A stretch of 64,000 nt of DNA, taken from assembly GCA_028554755.1 (NCBI GenBank), contig JAPTOF010000009.1:16159501-16223500 (forward strand), read 5' to 3'. Position numbers and translations under genes: made by a program. The notes under the pieces were generated by a model. The model saw only the letters and a program-made list of their open reading frames with translations. It did not search any database and was not told the origin of the DNA. Each line of letters opens with the position of its first letter. The stretch's first letter is position 1. This document shows positions 38,369 to 51,100 of the stretch, one piece after another. This DNA comes from Cordia subcordata. Lineage: Eukaryota; Streptophyta; Magnoliopsida; Boraginales; Cordiaceae.

Positions 38369-39510
38369 TCAATCAGGAATTTTTGGACTGTTCTCAGTAA
38401 TCGAACGCTGACGTGTCGATTCCAAAACAATCATCTTTATTTTGGTTTGGGTCTTGAGACGAGCCTTCAGAAGTTTGGGGCTGATCTTCTTTATCTTCAT
38501 CTTTATCGTTACCGAATTCTTTGAAAAAGGATTTGAGGAACTTCTTGTAGGTCTTTTGATCAGGTGCTGACGCAAGTGGAGCTTGCAGTTGCGCCTTCTT
38601 GGCCAAGAACTGGCTTTGAACTTTGGACATGACCGAGGTAGTGTCTGGATGAGCTGAAAACCATGCATCTAGCTCAGCTTTGGTAAATTTGGATGAGTTA
38701 AATCCATCCCACCATTTGATATGAACATTTCTTGCGAGATATGGTGGATCCATCCTGCTAGTTGGTTTGATTTGCAAATCCCATGTAAGAATCCATGAGA
38801 CATTGAACTCTACACAAAAAACAAATAGAGGATCGAGAAATTGCCATTTTGAGGGAGGTCGGTGTGACAATGCCAATCCTTTAAAAATTGAGAAATGGTT
38901 TGAGGGAAGATTTGAACTGTTGGACCAAAAAGATTCCACCAATCGCAGAACCAAAGAGGAGTATGGTCAAGTTTGAATTATTTGCAAAAGAAAATAAACC
39001 AAGAATGTTGGTGAGTTTTGTTTTGGAAAAGAAAAAGGACATTCCAAGCGGTTTTGTATTCTGTGTAATTAAAACTTGAAGGGATAATTTTTTTGGAGAA
39101 AGGTTTGGCTTGGTTAAAGGGGACTTTCCAGTCTTCTGGCGTAAGGACCCTTTTGATATGGACTTTGGAATAAGCAATTTAACCATCTGAATTTGATTGT
39201 GAGTGACTTCTATAGAGTCTATGTCTACAAGAATAAACTCATAGAACTTTTGAGATTTAAGATTATCGGAGGTTTGAAAACAATGGGGAAAGAAGAATTC
39301 TTTGAGAAGAAACCAAGGATCTTTGATGTGGGAGTATTTTTGCTCAATCCACCAAAGATTGAAGGAATTCTTGAAAATATATTGACTTTTTGGTAGTGAG
39401 GGTGAAGGCTGAGATGATTGAGAGGAAGATTGGGTTGTTTTGGAAGAAGAGGAGGAGGCAACTCCTTTAGTACTAGATTTGGAGTCAGATTTTAAATGGC
39501 GTGAAGCCAT
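38369..39510 (-). pseudogene. Endogenous pararetrovirus, ORF2-like fragment (interrupted)
   Basis: Follows directly behind the RNase H region on the minus strand. It starts with a Ser/Lys-rich N-terminus after the ATG at 39510 and runs open to about 38881. It is then broken, and the matching frames continue to 38369. The family function is not known to me. The position after RT-RNase H matches the second ORF of florendoviruses. Compared with the inverted copy at 40611-41140, about 130 bases near the start are missing here. It is a genomic fossil with stops. Confidence 0.65.
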
Positions 39511-39539
39511 CCTTCTTCTTCTTCTCTCTTGCCCTGCAA

Positions 39540-40610
39540 AAATTCTCTTGTAAGGAAATATGGAAGAGAGTTAGTTTCACCTTTGATGAACTCAATGTCA
39601 AAGTCAAAAACAGAAAGAAGGGCTTGCCATCGCGCAAATATTTGTTTTTGAAGCGAGATTTTTCATGTCTTTTTGTAAAACATCTTTTGCAGCTTTGCAA
39701 TCAATTCGTAAAAGAAAATTTTCATTAAATAAATCATCTTGAAATTTTGTGATACATAGCACTATAGATAAAATTTCTTTTTTGATAGTACTATAATTCT
39801 GCTGAGTTTTGGACCAAAAGCCTGAGGTGAAACGAACAATTTGTTCAGGTTGTTTTGGACCAAGTTTTTGTTTGAGTATACCACCGTAACCTAATTCTGA
39901 GGCATCGGTTTCGACGATTTTGAGGGTGTTCGGGTGAGGAAGTCCAAGACACAGAAAGGATCGGGCTTGGTCTTTGAGTTGACAAACTATTTAGGCATGT
40001 ATATCAGTCTATGGGGAAGGTGTTTTGGATAATCTTTGGTAAAAAGGTTTTGCTAGTTGGGTAAGATTTGGACAAAATTCTGAAATATAATTAAGACAAC
40101 CTAAAAATCTTTGAAGTTGTTTCTTATCTTTAATTTCATCTGGGAATTTTGATGCAAATTCAATTGTCCTATCAATTGGTTTGATTGTTCCTTTGGTAAT
40201 ATTATGACCTAAAAACCTAATTTGAGTTTTAAACAAAACTATTTTTGGGGCAGACACAACAAGACCATTTTGTTTGACAATATTGATGAAGGTATGCAAA
40301 TGCTTCCAATGCTGTTCAATTGATGCAGAAAAAATTAAAACATCATCAATATAAATAATAAGAAATTTTGAAAAAGGGAGGAAAATATCATTCATGATTT
40401 TTTGAAATTCAGAAGGGGCATTTTTTAGACCAAATGGCATTATGTTTCATTCGTATTGGCCAAAGGGGACATTAAATGCAGTTTGTATTTATCTTCTTCT
40501 TTAAGTTTAATTTGATAGTAATCGGATTCATGTCAAATTTTGAAAAGATTTTGGCATTAACTAATCTTTTAAGAATGTTACATTTGTTTGGAAAGGGATA
40601 TCTTATCCAT
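39540..40610 (-). pseudogene. Endogenous pararetrovirus reverse transcriptase and RNase H (broken)
   Basis: Minus-strand fragment of a Caulimoviridae polymerase. The RT palm block (40440-40009) begins with an MPFGLKNAPSEF motif and has the catalytic YIDD at 40342-40353. The sequence upstream to about 40610 contains the preceding RT motif in other frames. A TGA stop sits just before the MPFGLKN motif, in the segment where the family has a Trp. RNase H with an ETDAS-type first catalytic motif continues to about 39540. The N-terminal movement, coat and protease parts are absent. The motif order and the absence of integrase separate it from LTR elements. Confidence 0.82.
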
Positions 40611-41140
40611 TGGCAAGCCTTTCTTTCTGTTTTTGACTTTGACGTTGAGTTCATCAAAGGCGAAACTAACTCTCTTCCATATTTCCTTATGAGAGAATTT
40701 TTACAGGGCAAGAGAGAAGAAGAAGAAGGATGGCTTCACACCATTCAAAATCCGACTCCAAATCCAGCACTAAAGGAGCTGCCTCCTCCTCCTCTTCCAA
40801 AACACCCCAACTTCCCCAAAAGAGTTTAGGTTCCCAAATTACTCCTCTATCTCAAACAACTTCACTTATCCCTCTCTCTCTCTCTCTCTCAAATTTCTTC
40901 TCACCTTTTCAAACATACGTCCAAGCAACTCAACCAACCCAATCTTCCTCTCAATCATCTCAACCTTCACCCCCACTACCAAAAAGTCAATATATTTTCA
41001 AGAATTCCTTTAATCTTTGGTGGATTGAGCAAAAATACTCGCACATCAAAGATCTCTAGTTTCTTCTCAAAGAATTCTTCTTTCCCCATTGTTTTCAAAC
41101 CTCCGATAATCTTAAATCTCAAAAGTTCTATGAGTTTATC
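40611..41140 (+). pseudogene. Second pararetroviral fragment in inverted orientation (RNase H end plus ORF2 start)
   Basis: A plus-strand copy of the segment found on the minus strand at 39629-39231, starting at the same GGCAAGCC motif. It contains the end of RNase H, then an ATG at 40730 and the Ser-rich ORF2 start. It includes about 130 bases (roughly 40808-40938, with a (CT)n run) missing from the other copy. A TAG replaces a conserved codon near 41057. It breaks off at about 41140. Together the copies form a large inverted repeat. Confidence 0.8.
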
Positions 41141-41467
41141 CTATTACAAAACTAAGCCAAGAATGTTGGTGTATTTTTGGGTGTCGGTTTATCGTGTTTC
41201 CTTTGGGCCTAGCCCATGTTGGTGTAGCTCAAGGCTCAAGTCTTGGTTGTATAAATTATGTTTTGGTCTTTTTTATGTTTGGGTCAGGCTTTGGTCGTAT
41301 TATGTGTTTGTACCGTTCTTCTTCTTGGACATCTTTTTTGCAATAAGTATTTTGATTAAATTTCAAAAATTAAAATTAAAGCTCTAAAAAAAAATTCAAT
41401 TTTAGTTTTTTTAGAAGTCAAGATTTTTAGCTTTTCAAAGAGACATGTTTTTCAAAAGTCTTAAGAT

Positions 41468-41745
41468 TTGTTTGGATTTATTTTTTTCCCCCAGAAGAAA
41501 AAGCACTTTCTCCCTTGAACAAGTGGATTATTTTTGTAATAGTTGTTTGAGTAGGCTTCTACAAAACTTGAAATTAAAAAAAAAACTCAAAATAATTTTT
41601 TTTTCAGAAGCCAGAATTTTTAATTTCTCAAAAAAATACTTTTCTTAAAAATTATTGAAAAGAGAGATTTAAAAAAAAAAAAAAAAAGAAGCTTATCCAA
41701 ACAATTCTTTAGAAAAAAGTGCTTTTGAAAAAAATCAATTCCAAT
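41468..41745. repeat. MITE-like element with TTGTTTGGATT terminus
   Basis: Left TTGTTTGGATTTATTTTTTT. The right end, reverse-complemented, reads ATTGGAATTGATTTTTTT. It is homopolymer-rich inside and resembles the elements at 7265, 16552 and 47115. It lies between two direct copies of a 60-70 bp segment. Confidence 0.45.
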
Positions 41746-41985
41746 GAGCCCTAAATTATGTTTTGGGCTTGCTAATTTTTGGGTCAGGCTTTCGAGCCAA
41801 TTATGCGTTTTGTAGTTTTAAATTTTCATCCTGCGACTGGGCTCTTTTGACTCATAATGGGCTTTTCCTCTTCGTATAACTTTTTACGTCAAATTGAAAT
41901 TTCAAGTTACAAGAAAAATCTTTAATAAGCAAACATCGGACTACACTCTACCTGTGACTGTGGAGACTTGTCAGAGCAACGGAAG

Positions 41986-42008
41986 TCTCTCTCTCTCTCT
42001 CTCTCTCA
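41986..42008. repeat. (CT)n microsatellite upstream of BIG5
   Basis: An uninterrupted TCTCTC run about 170 bases before the BIG5 ATG. Such pyrimidine runs are common in plant 5' leaders. Confidence 0.85.
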
Positions 42009-42179
42009 GATCTCTGCTACAAGGTAATCTCGCTTTCATATGTTTTCTCAATACATGAATATGTGTTGAGATCAGAGTAGAATTTGCTGTCTAAAATCAC
42101 TTTACGCCCCTGATCTGAAAGTATTCAATGTTGAATCTGCATAGTTGAATTGAGCACTGAAAGAGAAAAACCAAGAGAA

Positions 42180-45100
42180 ATGGCGAGCGTAGGAGGAGCT
42201 GCGGGGGCATTTGTGACGAGGGCATTAGAGGCGATGCTCAAAGAGTGTGTTACCAACAGAAAGTTCACTGCTTTACGATCTGCTCTTCAGTCTTTTTTAG
42301 GTTCCTACCCCCCACTTCTATTTCTATTTCTTTGCGAAATTGGTTTTTACATTTGTGTTCGTTATTTTGTTATGCAATTGTTATTCCCCAATAGTTTTGG
42401 ATGATAATAATTTAGCAGCTAGAATCTGTGTTGACCCATTTTATGGAATTGGATGCTTATAATGTCTATGCCCTTGTTCATTGATTAGGTTATGTAGTTG
42501 AGAGCCTGGAGCTATCGTAATACATCAATTCTAGGATCATTTCTGGCATGACTATGAGCTGATTTCTTTGTGATCATATATATGTATATATACACGGTCG
42601 CAGTTGCTGCGATCCAAAAGTTGTCTCTCACTGATACCATTACTTAATAGTTTCTTGCGCCATGGTATCGTTCGAATCTCATATGGAAGTTCGTGGCTTT
42701 GGCTTTTTGAGAATTCTCCCACTTGGCCTGTGATTCAGTTTGAGCATAAATGCATTTTTTGAGAAGTTGTGGACTCTAACTTAATATCCCGTTTGCTTAC
42801 CATATGATCCACTTTGCTGAGGCCCCAGTTTTGTGGTCAATGCTAAATGTCAGATAAACTACATATTTGGAAGAAACTACATAGCCCTAAGAATCTTGGT
42901 ATCTTTGATGTTCGACAAGTACTCTTAAGTGAAAATCCTACATATTTGTTACTAAAGTGTTCTTGTTTGAGAAGTGCAAAGAATTTTATTAGAATGCATT
43001 AAGGGGGTTGCAATTCAAAAGAAAAAAAAATATACTATTAATTATGTAACTATCTAAGTGTCCTTGTACACCAATCCAAAAAGAAGTTCTTAGATCTAGA
43101 GATATTTCAAGCAGGGTGCAATCTGATAAAATGTAAAAATTGTGAATCCAAAGATATTTCAAAGATTGTCATTTTATTAAAATGCTCCTGTGGGGGCCCT
43201 TTTTTCACTAAAACGTTACCAACAAAGACTTTCAAATTACATATTAAGAAATGTGGAGTCCGTTGGATAAAAAGGATTTGTCACCATGAATCATGCCACA
43301 ATAAGGGGGAGTAGGTATTTGGGTTCAATATTCTTTTTTCTTCACTAAAGTTAGTTTTATACTGCATTTTCCTGTAAGATTTTAACATGGCAGGCCAGAT
43401 ATGACATAAGTTATTTTAAGAATAATGTACTCTTTTTCTTTGGTCAAGATTCTGTCCCATTAGATTTTTCTAGATCAGGGTTTACCCAGGTTAGTGTCCA
43501 AAGGGGACTACTATGAAATATTAATTAGTGGGTATCACCAGTGTGAAGTCACAATGCGAACAAGTTGAACAATATAATGTAAAAAATCGCGAAAGGTATA
43601 ATAATGGAAGACATAATATGAATAAATGTAAAACTGCAATACGGATGAATGTGAAGCTGTGATATGGATGAACCTGAAAAATGGAGTTAGGGCCTGTGCA
43701 ATCAGGAGGTTTTGAAATCTTATGAATAGAGGGAGATTCATAAGCGAAATGTGTCATGAAGAGATATCAATAGGATTTATTTTCTCTCGTTCTCTATATT
43801 TCTGTCTGTAGTCTATTATGTTCTTGGAATTATATTATATTAAATACGAATTTTTTAACCACTTGAAAGAAATGGATGTTGATTTTTGAGAAATAATTTG
43901 AAACACTTCATTTAAAGCTGGTGAAATAAGATATTTAGGCTTTTTCAGGAGGTGAATTTGTAAATCTACCCAACAAGATGGATCAAATAAACAAATGAAA
44001 ACCTCAAGTGGGGCCTTTGGAAAACCCTGCTTGAACCCCTTTAGGCTTTTCTTTGTAAATCTTTCTGCAGCTCATAGTTGCCGGACAACACCACCCGTTC
44101 AACTTCATTTCACAGTTTTACAACCATTGTCTCTTCTGCTGCATAATGGCTGCTCTTTTTCTTGTAAAGAGTATTGCAAGGTGCACAAGGATCCTCCTAA
44201 GAGTGATCCCAAAAAGGGCTGTTCCTCAATTGAATTCGAGACCTTCTTCAATAAGGTTTGAAGGATAGGTGGTAGCCAAGAGGGTCAAGGCAGTAGGTTC
44301 TGAATCCACCTGTGCAGTTTCATTTCCCACTGTTTTCCATTGGGAACTCATATATGCCCTAGGTTCAATATTTGTTATTCATCAACAGTTTTAGAAGATA
44401 ATAATTAGGCAGAATATGTCTTTTGACTCTTGTTGTGGAATTCGATGCTTTGATTATCCATTTGTGATTTCTATGTGTTTGTGTTCATTGAATGGATTGA
44501 GAAGTTTGCAGCCTGGAGCATTCATAATAGTGGCTTTCGCTTTTCAAGTATTGAATCCTTAATTGTGATAAATCTTATTCTTGGTGATTCAGTTTATTTA
44601 CTCTCTTTGTCTTTATTTACTGATTTATAACCCATTTGAACCCGCGTTGGGGTGGGGTGGGTTGGGGGGCGGCCATTCCCTGCCTTTTTGCAGTATCAAT
44701 CTTTTGTGGGTTCTGATCCTTGAATTTATATGCCTAACTTTGATTTTGGACATCTTTCGTGTCGTAAATCCTACTGATTTTGACATTATTCATTTTTTGG
44801 GCCACTATCTCGTGGTTCAGACAGTGCCAAAGACTTCAATCAGCAGTCAAGTGCCAATAAGGAAAATCACACACCATCATCAGACAGAGATCAGAGGTAC
44901 TAATTTTTAGCCATAGACTGATGTCTGCAAACTACTATGTTCTCACAAACAACTTTTTATCTTACCTTTTTCCTCTTTAATCTCGAGTCTTGTACTGCCA
45001 CAAGCGTATGATGCACTCTTCTGACTTTTGTAGTTACACAACAACTTGAAAATTCCCGATATGTGCTCCTCGTCCTCTGTCTAAATCTGGATGTTGATCC

Positions 45101-48100
45101 TACTTTTGTGATGTGGATTGCAATGTTATTTTTTACAGGACAGTTCTTGCTTTGTTCATAAAAGATGAGCTTTTAAGACAAGCGCTACTAGTTTTTTATA
45201 ATGCCCACATTTTTAATCTTGAACTTTGAAGTGGTTCATCAGCAAGGTTAATCATGCAGATGCAAAAATTGTTGTATTTTACTTCCTTTGGCCTAATATC
45301 TTTAATCATTTACTGTTTTAATTGCTGAAATGACTGACTTCTTGCACTAGTTTGCCTGAAGCTGATGCGGGAACTTCAGGAAATGATGAGAAACAAGATA
45401 GTTCAACAACAACTATGAAGGAGGCCGAACATATAGGCATAGCCGCTAACCTAGGAGGATCAATTACAACAGCTTTAGCAAAAGCAGGGCGTACACTAGG
45501 AGAAGCTGAGGCGGAGCTTGTCTTGAATTTACTACGACTTGCATTTGAGACCAAGAACATAAAAATCGTGGAGCTCGCATTGGATTGTCTTCATGTAGGT
45601 GCTTCTCGTGTCAACTTGTTGTATATCTAGAAGTCCTCTTTGTTGATAGTCTTTCCACCCTGCTTTTATGTGCTATTCAAAGATTTGATTTTCTCTATCT
45701 TAGCATTTGAAGACTTGATATAAATAAAAGAAACTGCTCTCTTATAGATTAATCTTTTAGATGAGGTGGTCAATTTACTTGTTGTTAGAGCAGAGGTAGG
45801 TTTTCGGTTCTGGACTCACTATCAACGCTTTATAAAGAATACATTCATGTGTAAGGTTCAATTGAAAAGAATCTCTCCTACATGTGAGGGGGCATGCTAA
45901 AGAGAATAGATAAATAAGGCAAGCCCTTCTTCAATAACTTAAGCTTTTAGAAGTGGTGGTGAATTTTATCATCTATTTGCGAGTATCTTCAAGTTTTAGT
46001 GTGTTTTCCCCTTTTATAAATGTAAGAAGGAAATAGCAAGGGAGAGGGTAATTGCTTCCCAAATTGTGTAATTCAGTTTAGATGTGTTACATACTTTGCT
46101 TGTGCATGCAATCTATTTTTCACCTTCCCTTCTTCTATGCTAACTTTTTCCACAACCTTTTGTAGTAATATCCTCCCCACTAGTTGCCTACTTCCCAACA
46201 TTAAGTTCTACTCGACCATATTATGCAAGTGTTGTTATTTTTAAGTGACCAAGTTGAACCAAGCAGTTGTCCCTTCCATAAATTTGATTATATCAAGAGT
46301 GAAAATGTTTTACCAATTTCTTTCAAAGCAAGAAGGGAAGGGGGGGGGGGGGAAGCTGATTGCTTCTCAGATCTTGCAATAATCACTGCCTACTATTTAC
46401 CTTACCATCTTTCCTGCACAATATTTTATCAACTTCTTCTTGTAAGATCCTTCTTATAAATTACCAACTTCCTATTATTTTCTAGCGTGTGATGCTAAAT
46501 GTTGTTCTTTTGGATGATGACGGGTTGACCTTTGTTATAGCTGTTAGTTTTATTTTTGTAAAATGGATAGATAATATGTTCAGTGGATCTTGAAACTTTT
46601 CAAGTTTGGATCGTTAACATCATTGTGATAAATTCTCTGCTTGGATTTTTTTAAAAATGCAGAAACTTATCGCATATGATCATTTAGAGGGTGATCCTGG
46701 CCTGGAAGGTGGGCAAAATGTGAAACTGCTGACAGACATTCTGAACATGGTATGCAATTGTGTGGATAATTCGTCTCCTGACAGGTATGTTGTCCTGCTG
46801 GATATTTATACTTCTTTCTCAGTAGTTCTTATTTTTCTCTAAATGTATCTTCTAAATGTAATGCAGTACAACTCTGCAAGTTCTGAAGGTGCTTCTTACT
46901 GCTGTAGCTTCTGCCAAGTCCAGAGGTATGTCTATTATGCTTGGAAAAATTTATGATATGTTTTTTTCTTCTTTTGTAAATTTTTGTTTTCTGGAAGATT
47001 GAGGTGATACACGCACAATGAAGTGGCTGAATAGTTACCATTTATTGAACTTTTCTTTTAAATGTGTTTTTACACTATATGACTTGCTCTTCTATTTTCT
47101 ATTTCTATTCTCTGCTTGTTTGGATTGGCTTTTAAAATAAAGGTTGAAAATCTAAAGAGAAGCTCTAATTCAGCTTTTTCCAGAAGCCAAAAGTTATAGC
47201 TTCTCAAAAAAGCACTTCTTTCAAAAGTTATTAAAAAATGCTTTTAGAAAAAGTCAACCAGACTAGCCCTAAAGCAGGACCAAACCAATGTAAGCCAGAT
47301 GGCATTGGTAACTGTTTTCGTCTTTCCATCTCATCGTGGCTGTCCCAGTCTGTTGTTGCTTCTTCTATTGGTCAATCCCATATACTTATCGAAAAAGGTT
47401 CAATAATTCTATCTACAAAGTTATATTATGTACTAGTTGATAAAAGAAGGAACTACTTCGTGGTCTTTCTGGAATTGATCATTAACCTTCTGCTTTTCTT
47501 TAATAGTTTCCACATAGGATGTTTGCTCCCTGATGCTTCAGTTTTATCATTAGCAGGCCCGAGATGCTTCAAATGGATAACCAAAATGGCCCTTCACAGC
47601 TTTTTGCAATTAGGATAGCGGCCTATAAAAGAAAATTTCTGATCAGTGATTGAGCACATATAGTTATTGTTGCAAATATTCCTCTATTACTTTTTTTTTA
47701 ATTATTATTTTTTAGAATTTCTCTTTGGAATTTTTCTCTGGTTGGGGTTGGGGGCAGGGGCTGCAGTTGGGGTTAAAAGTTTTATGTTTACTTATGTTTT
47801 GGGACGGAGGTGATCATGCCCCAGTGTTATTGTGTGATTCAACTAGTCAAGTAAAATGTTGATTAATTGCTTGTTTTTGTGATGCAGTTCATGGAGAACC
47901 ACTGCTAGGAGTAATCAGGGTCTGCTATAATATTGCTCTTAACAGGTAATAGTTAATTTTTCCAATTTTAATAAATTTGTAACTTCTGGAACAACTGATG
48001 ACCTCTGGGTTTGATGTGTAGCAAGAGTCCCATAAACCAAGCAACTTCAAAAGCCATGTTAACTCAAATGCTTAGCATCGTCTTCAAAAGGATGGAAACT

Positions 48101-51100
48101 GAACTTGTATGTAATCGGGCATCTATTGAACGGAATATTTTTGTTTCTTGTGTGAAGTACTAGGAGAGGAAAAGGATATATAATATGTTTTAGGAAACCA
48201 CAATGATATCTCCCACTCAATGTAGGTCCATACTTCATCGAGCTCAGTTGCGCAGGAAGAAGCTATGTCAGAAAAAGTGTCAAATCTAAAGGTTGAAGAG
48301 GCACCAGCAAGCGATCAAAACCAAGAAATAACTATGGGAAATGCTCCTTCGATGAACAAGGATACGTCTCTTGCCTCTGTTGATGAACTTCAAAATCTTG
48401 TTGGTGGTGCAGATATAAAAGTTAGTTTTTTTCCTTTGTTTATCTGTCCTATGCTTGTCTGATTAAGCACCATGCTATAATCTAGTAGCACGTGGAAGTT
48501 AATTCTGTATATCTTGTGTCCTAGGGTTTGGAGGCTGTTCTTGAGAAGGCTGTACGTCTTGAAGATGGTGAAAAAGTCACAAGGTATGGATGCCAACACA
48601 GGCTAAACTTGCTGCGGCGTCAATGTATTTAATTGGATTTGAAAATGATTTAACTACCTTTGTGTACTTCCAAATCTGACCTTCTCAATGTATTTAAGGG
48701 TGATTGACCTAGACAGCTTGAGCATTGGAGAGCGTGATGCTTTACTTCTTTTCCGCACCCTTTGCAAGGTTTGTCTAATGTCTATCATGTATCTTTACTT
48801 TCCTCTGGATCTTTTACTGCAACCTCTTGATCTTTTTTGTTATGTGATTACAGATGGGTATGAAGGAGGATAACGATGAAGTCACTACCAAGACACGTAT
48901 TCTCTCTCTGGAGCTTCTGCAGGTTGATTCTAGGGTTCTCTTTTTGCCATGTCTCTTTTAAACTTTTAAAACAATTGTTTTACTTAAACTTGCTTGATTT
49001 ACTCATCAAATGTTTGACATGAGCTGGATGAGGGAAATCTGAAAACTGGTATCATCATTTTTTTTAATTCAGTTTTGTGTAGGCAGACGGCAGGAAAGAT
49101 ATTGTTTATCTCATTTAATGGCATGAACAACTAGATAAAAAAAGTATAAATGTAGTAATATATTCTTGATGGTGTATTTTGTTTCATGGCATGAACCACA
49201 ACCATGATTTAGTTTTTGCTAGACCAGGAGATGTGGACTTGGAGGCATATGATATCCTCTCCACCCCCCCACGAAAACCACGCATTTAGTTTCTTTCCTC
49301 CTTTTCCTCCTAAAAATGAGCTCCCGCTTTGTTTGCTAGTATTTCCTCTTTCCTTTGGCTGTAGAAAATGTGCAGTTTGGTTCAGCCACTGGAATCATGT
49401 TTATGCTTTAGCCTTTTGTTGGCTATTAGCTATTCTTAATCTTTTGTCCTCTAATGTCCGCTGCAACTTCCAATGGATCTTTACAGTTTAAAGGCTGGTC
49501 AGTTTAGAGGTGCGAAGTTGATCAAAATTTACCTGTTCACCATGAGTTCATGTGCATGCTTACTTGAGTGCTTATGTATATTTGAATCTTTAAATTCCAT
49601 TTCATATCTTGAATTTTATACAGTAACATCTTGCAATGAATTAATGAAAGCTAAAGAAATTTCGGTGCTGATATCTTTTCTTCTCCTAGAAGTTGATACA
49701 AGAATAATGCTTTAATTTGTGTCTTGACAAACTTATGCCTTGACATTATGCTATTCCTGTATGACATTTGCAGGCTTTATTGGAAGGAGTTAGTCATTCA
49801 TTCACGAAAAACTTCCACTTTATTGATTCAGTGAAAGGGTTCCTTTCTTATGTATTGTTGCGGGCATCTCTTTCTCAGTCTCCTGTTATATTTCAGGTTT
49901 AGTTTGATTATATTTTGCTGTTTTATCTCCACCCTATTGTCTCCTGGAATCAACAATGGAATATCTTGATAGCTTTGCAATTATGTTCTAACAGTATGCG
50001 ACAGGAATCTTCTCAGTGCTTTTGCTGCGATTCAGGGAAAGCCTCAAGGTATGAAGAAGATTATATAGTTACTTTCACCTTTATTTTAATAGATTAAAAT
50101 ATCTGTTTTAAGTCTTCTTCTGGCCTGATAATGCTTGGCAATCTCTTTTAGGGTGAAATAGGTGTCTTCTTTCCTGTGATTGTCCTACGCTCACTGGATG
50201 GCTTGGACCTTAGTCCTAAAACCAGTGTTCTTCGGTATGTCATATTTCTGTTGTAAGTAACTTTGGTTCCTCACTAGAATTACCTTCTCAAATCTTTCAC
50301 TTGCAATTTGATCACAGATATTCAACCCTTCCTTTGAAAAAACCAGAAAGTGGGAAGGGAAGAAACAAAACATTTACCTACATAACCATATAAGGAAAAT
50401 ATTTTGCTGCTCTGAGGACTTGGCATTGATGCTCTTTTTTGAAATCGAACTTTGCAGGATGCTAGAGAAAATCTGCAAGGAACCTCAGATGCTTGTTGAC
50501 CTATATGTGAATTATGATTGTGATCTTCAAGCTCCTAATTTGTTTGAACGCATGGTAAACTTTTTGCTGTGTAGAAGTAATTTAAAATTAATTTGGATTA
50601 ACAGTGAGGTTCTCAGTGATGGAAAGTCCTTTATCTATTTGCATTTAGGTTATGACATTGTCAAAGATTGCTCAAGGGATTCAGCATGTGGATCCAAGCT
50701 CAGTTACTGCAACTCAGACTGGATCAATCAAAACATCATCTCTTCAGGTATATCCATCTGGCTATTATTGATACTGCTAAGGTACTGTTCAGAGTTGCTT
50801 AGTGAACTGTGTCTTTTGATCTTTCCAGTGTCTTGTGAATGTACTGAAATCATTAGTTGACTGGGAAAAATCTCAAAGAGAATCTGAGAATCAAACTGAA
50901 AGAAAACAGCCTTCTAAAGAAGAAACTTTAGCTGGAGAATCCACTGAGGTAAAAGGCAGAGAAGATATACCCAGTAACTTTGAGAAGCTGAAAGCTCACA
51001 AATCCACTATTGAAGCTGTTGTCTCTGAGGTACTTGATTATCTGCCTGCTCAGGCTTCACGCGTAAGAAATTTCTCTAGTAAGCATTTGGCCTTTGTTTA

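Larger units (their letters stand above)
41141..42179. other. Intergenic region and 5' leader of BIG5
   Basis: Holds a TA/AT-rich MITE-like element (41468-41745). It is flanked by two diverged copies of an AAATTATGTTTTGG...GGGTCAGGCTTT segment (about 41246-41310 and 41752-41820). Near the gene is a (CT)n tract at 41986-42008, which probably lies in the BIG5 5' UTR or core promoter. Confidence 0.5.
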
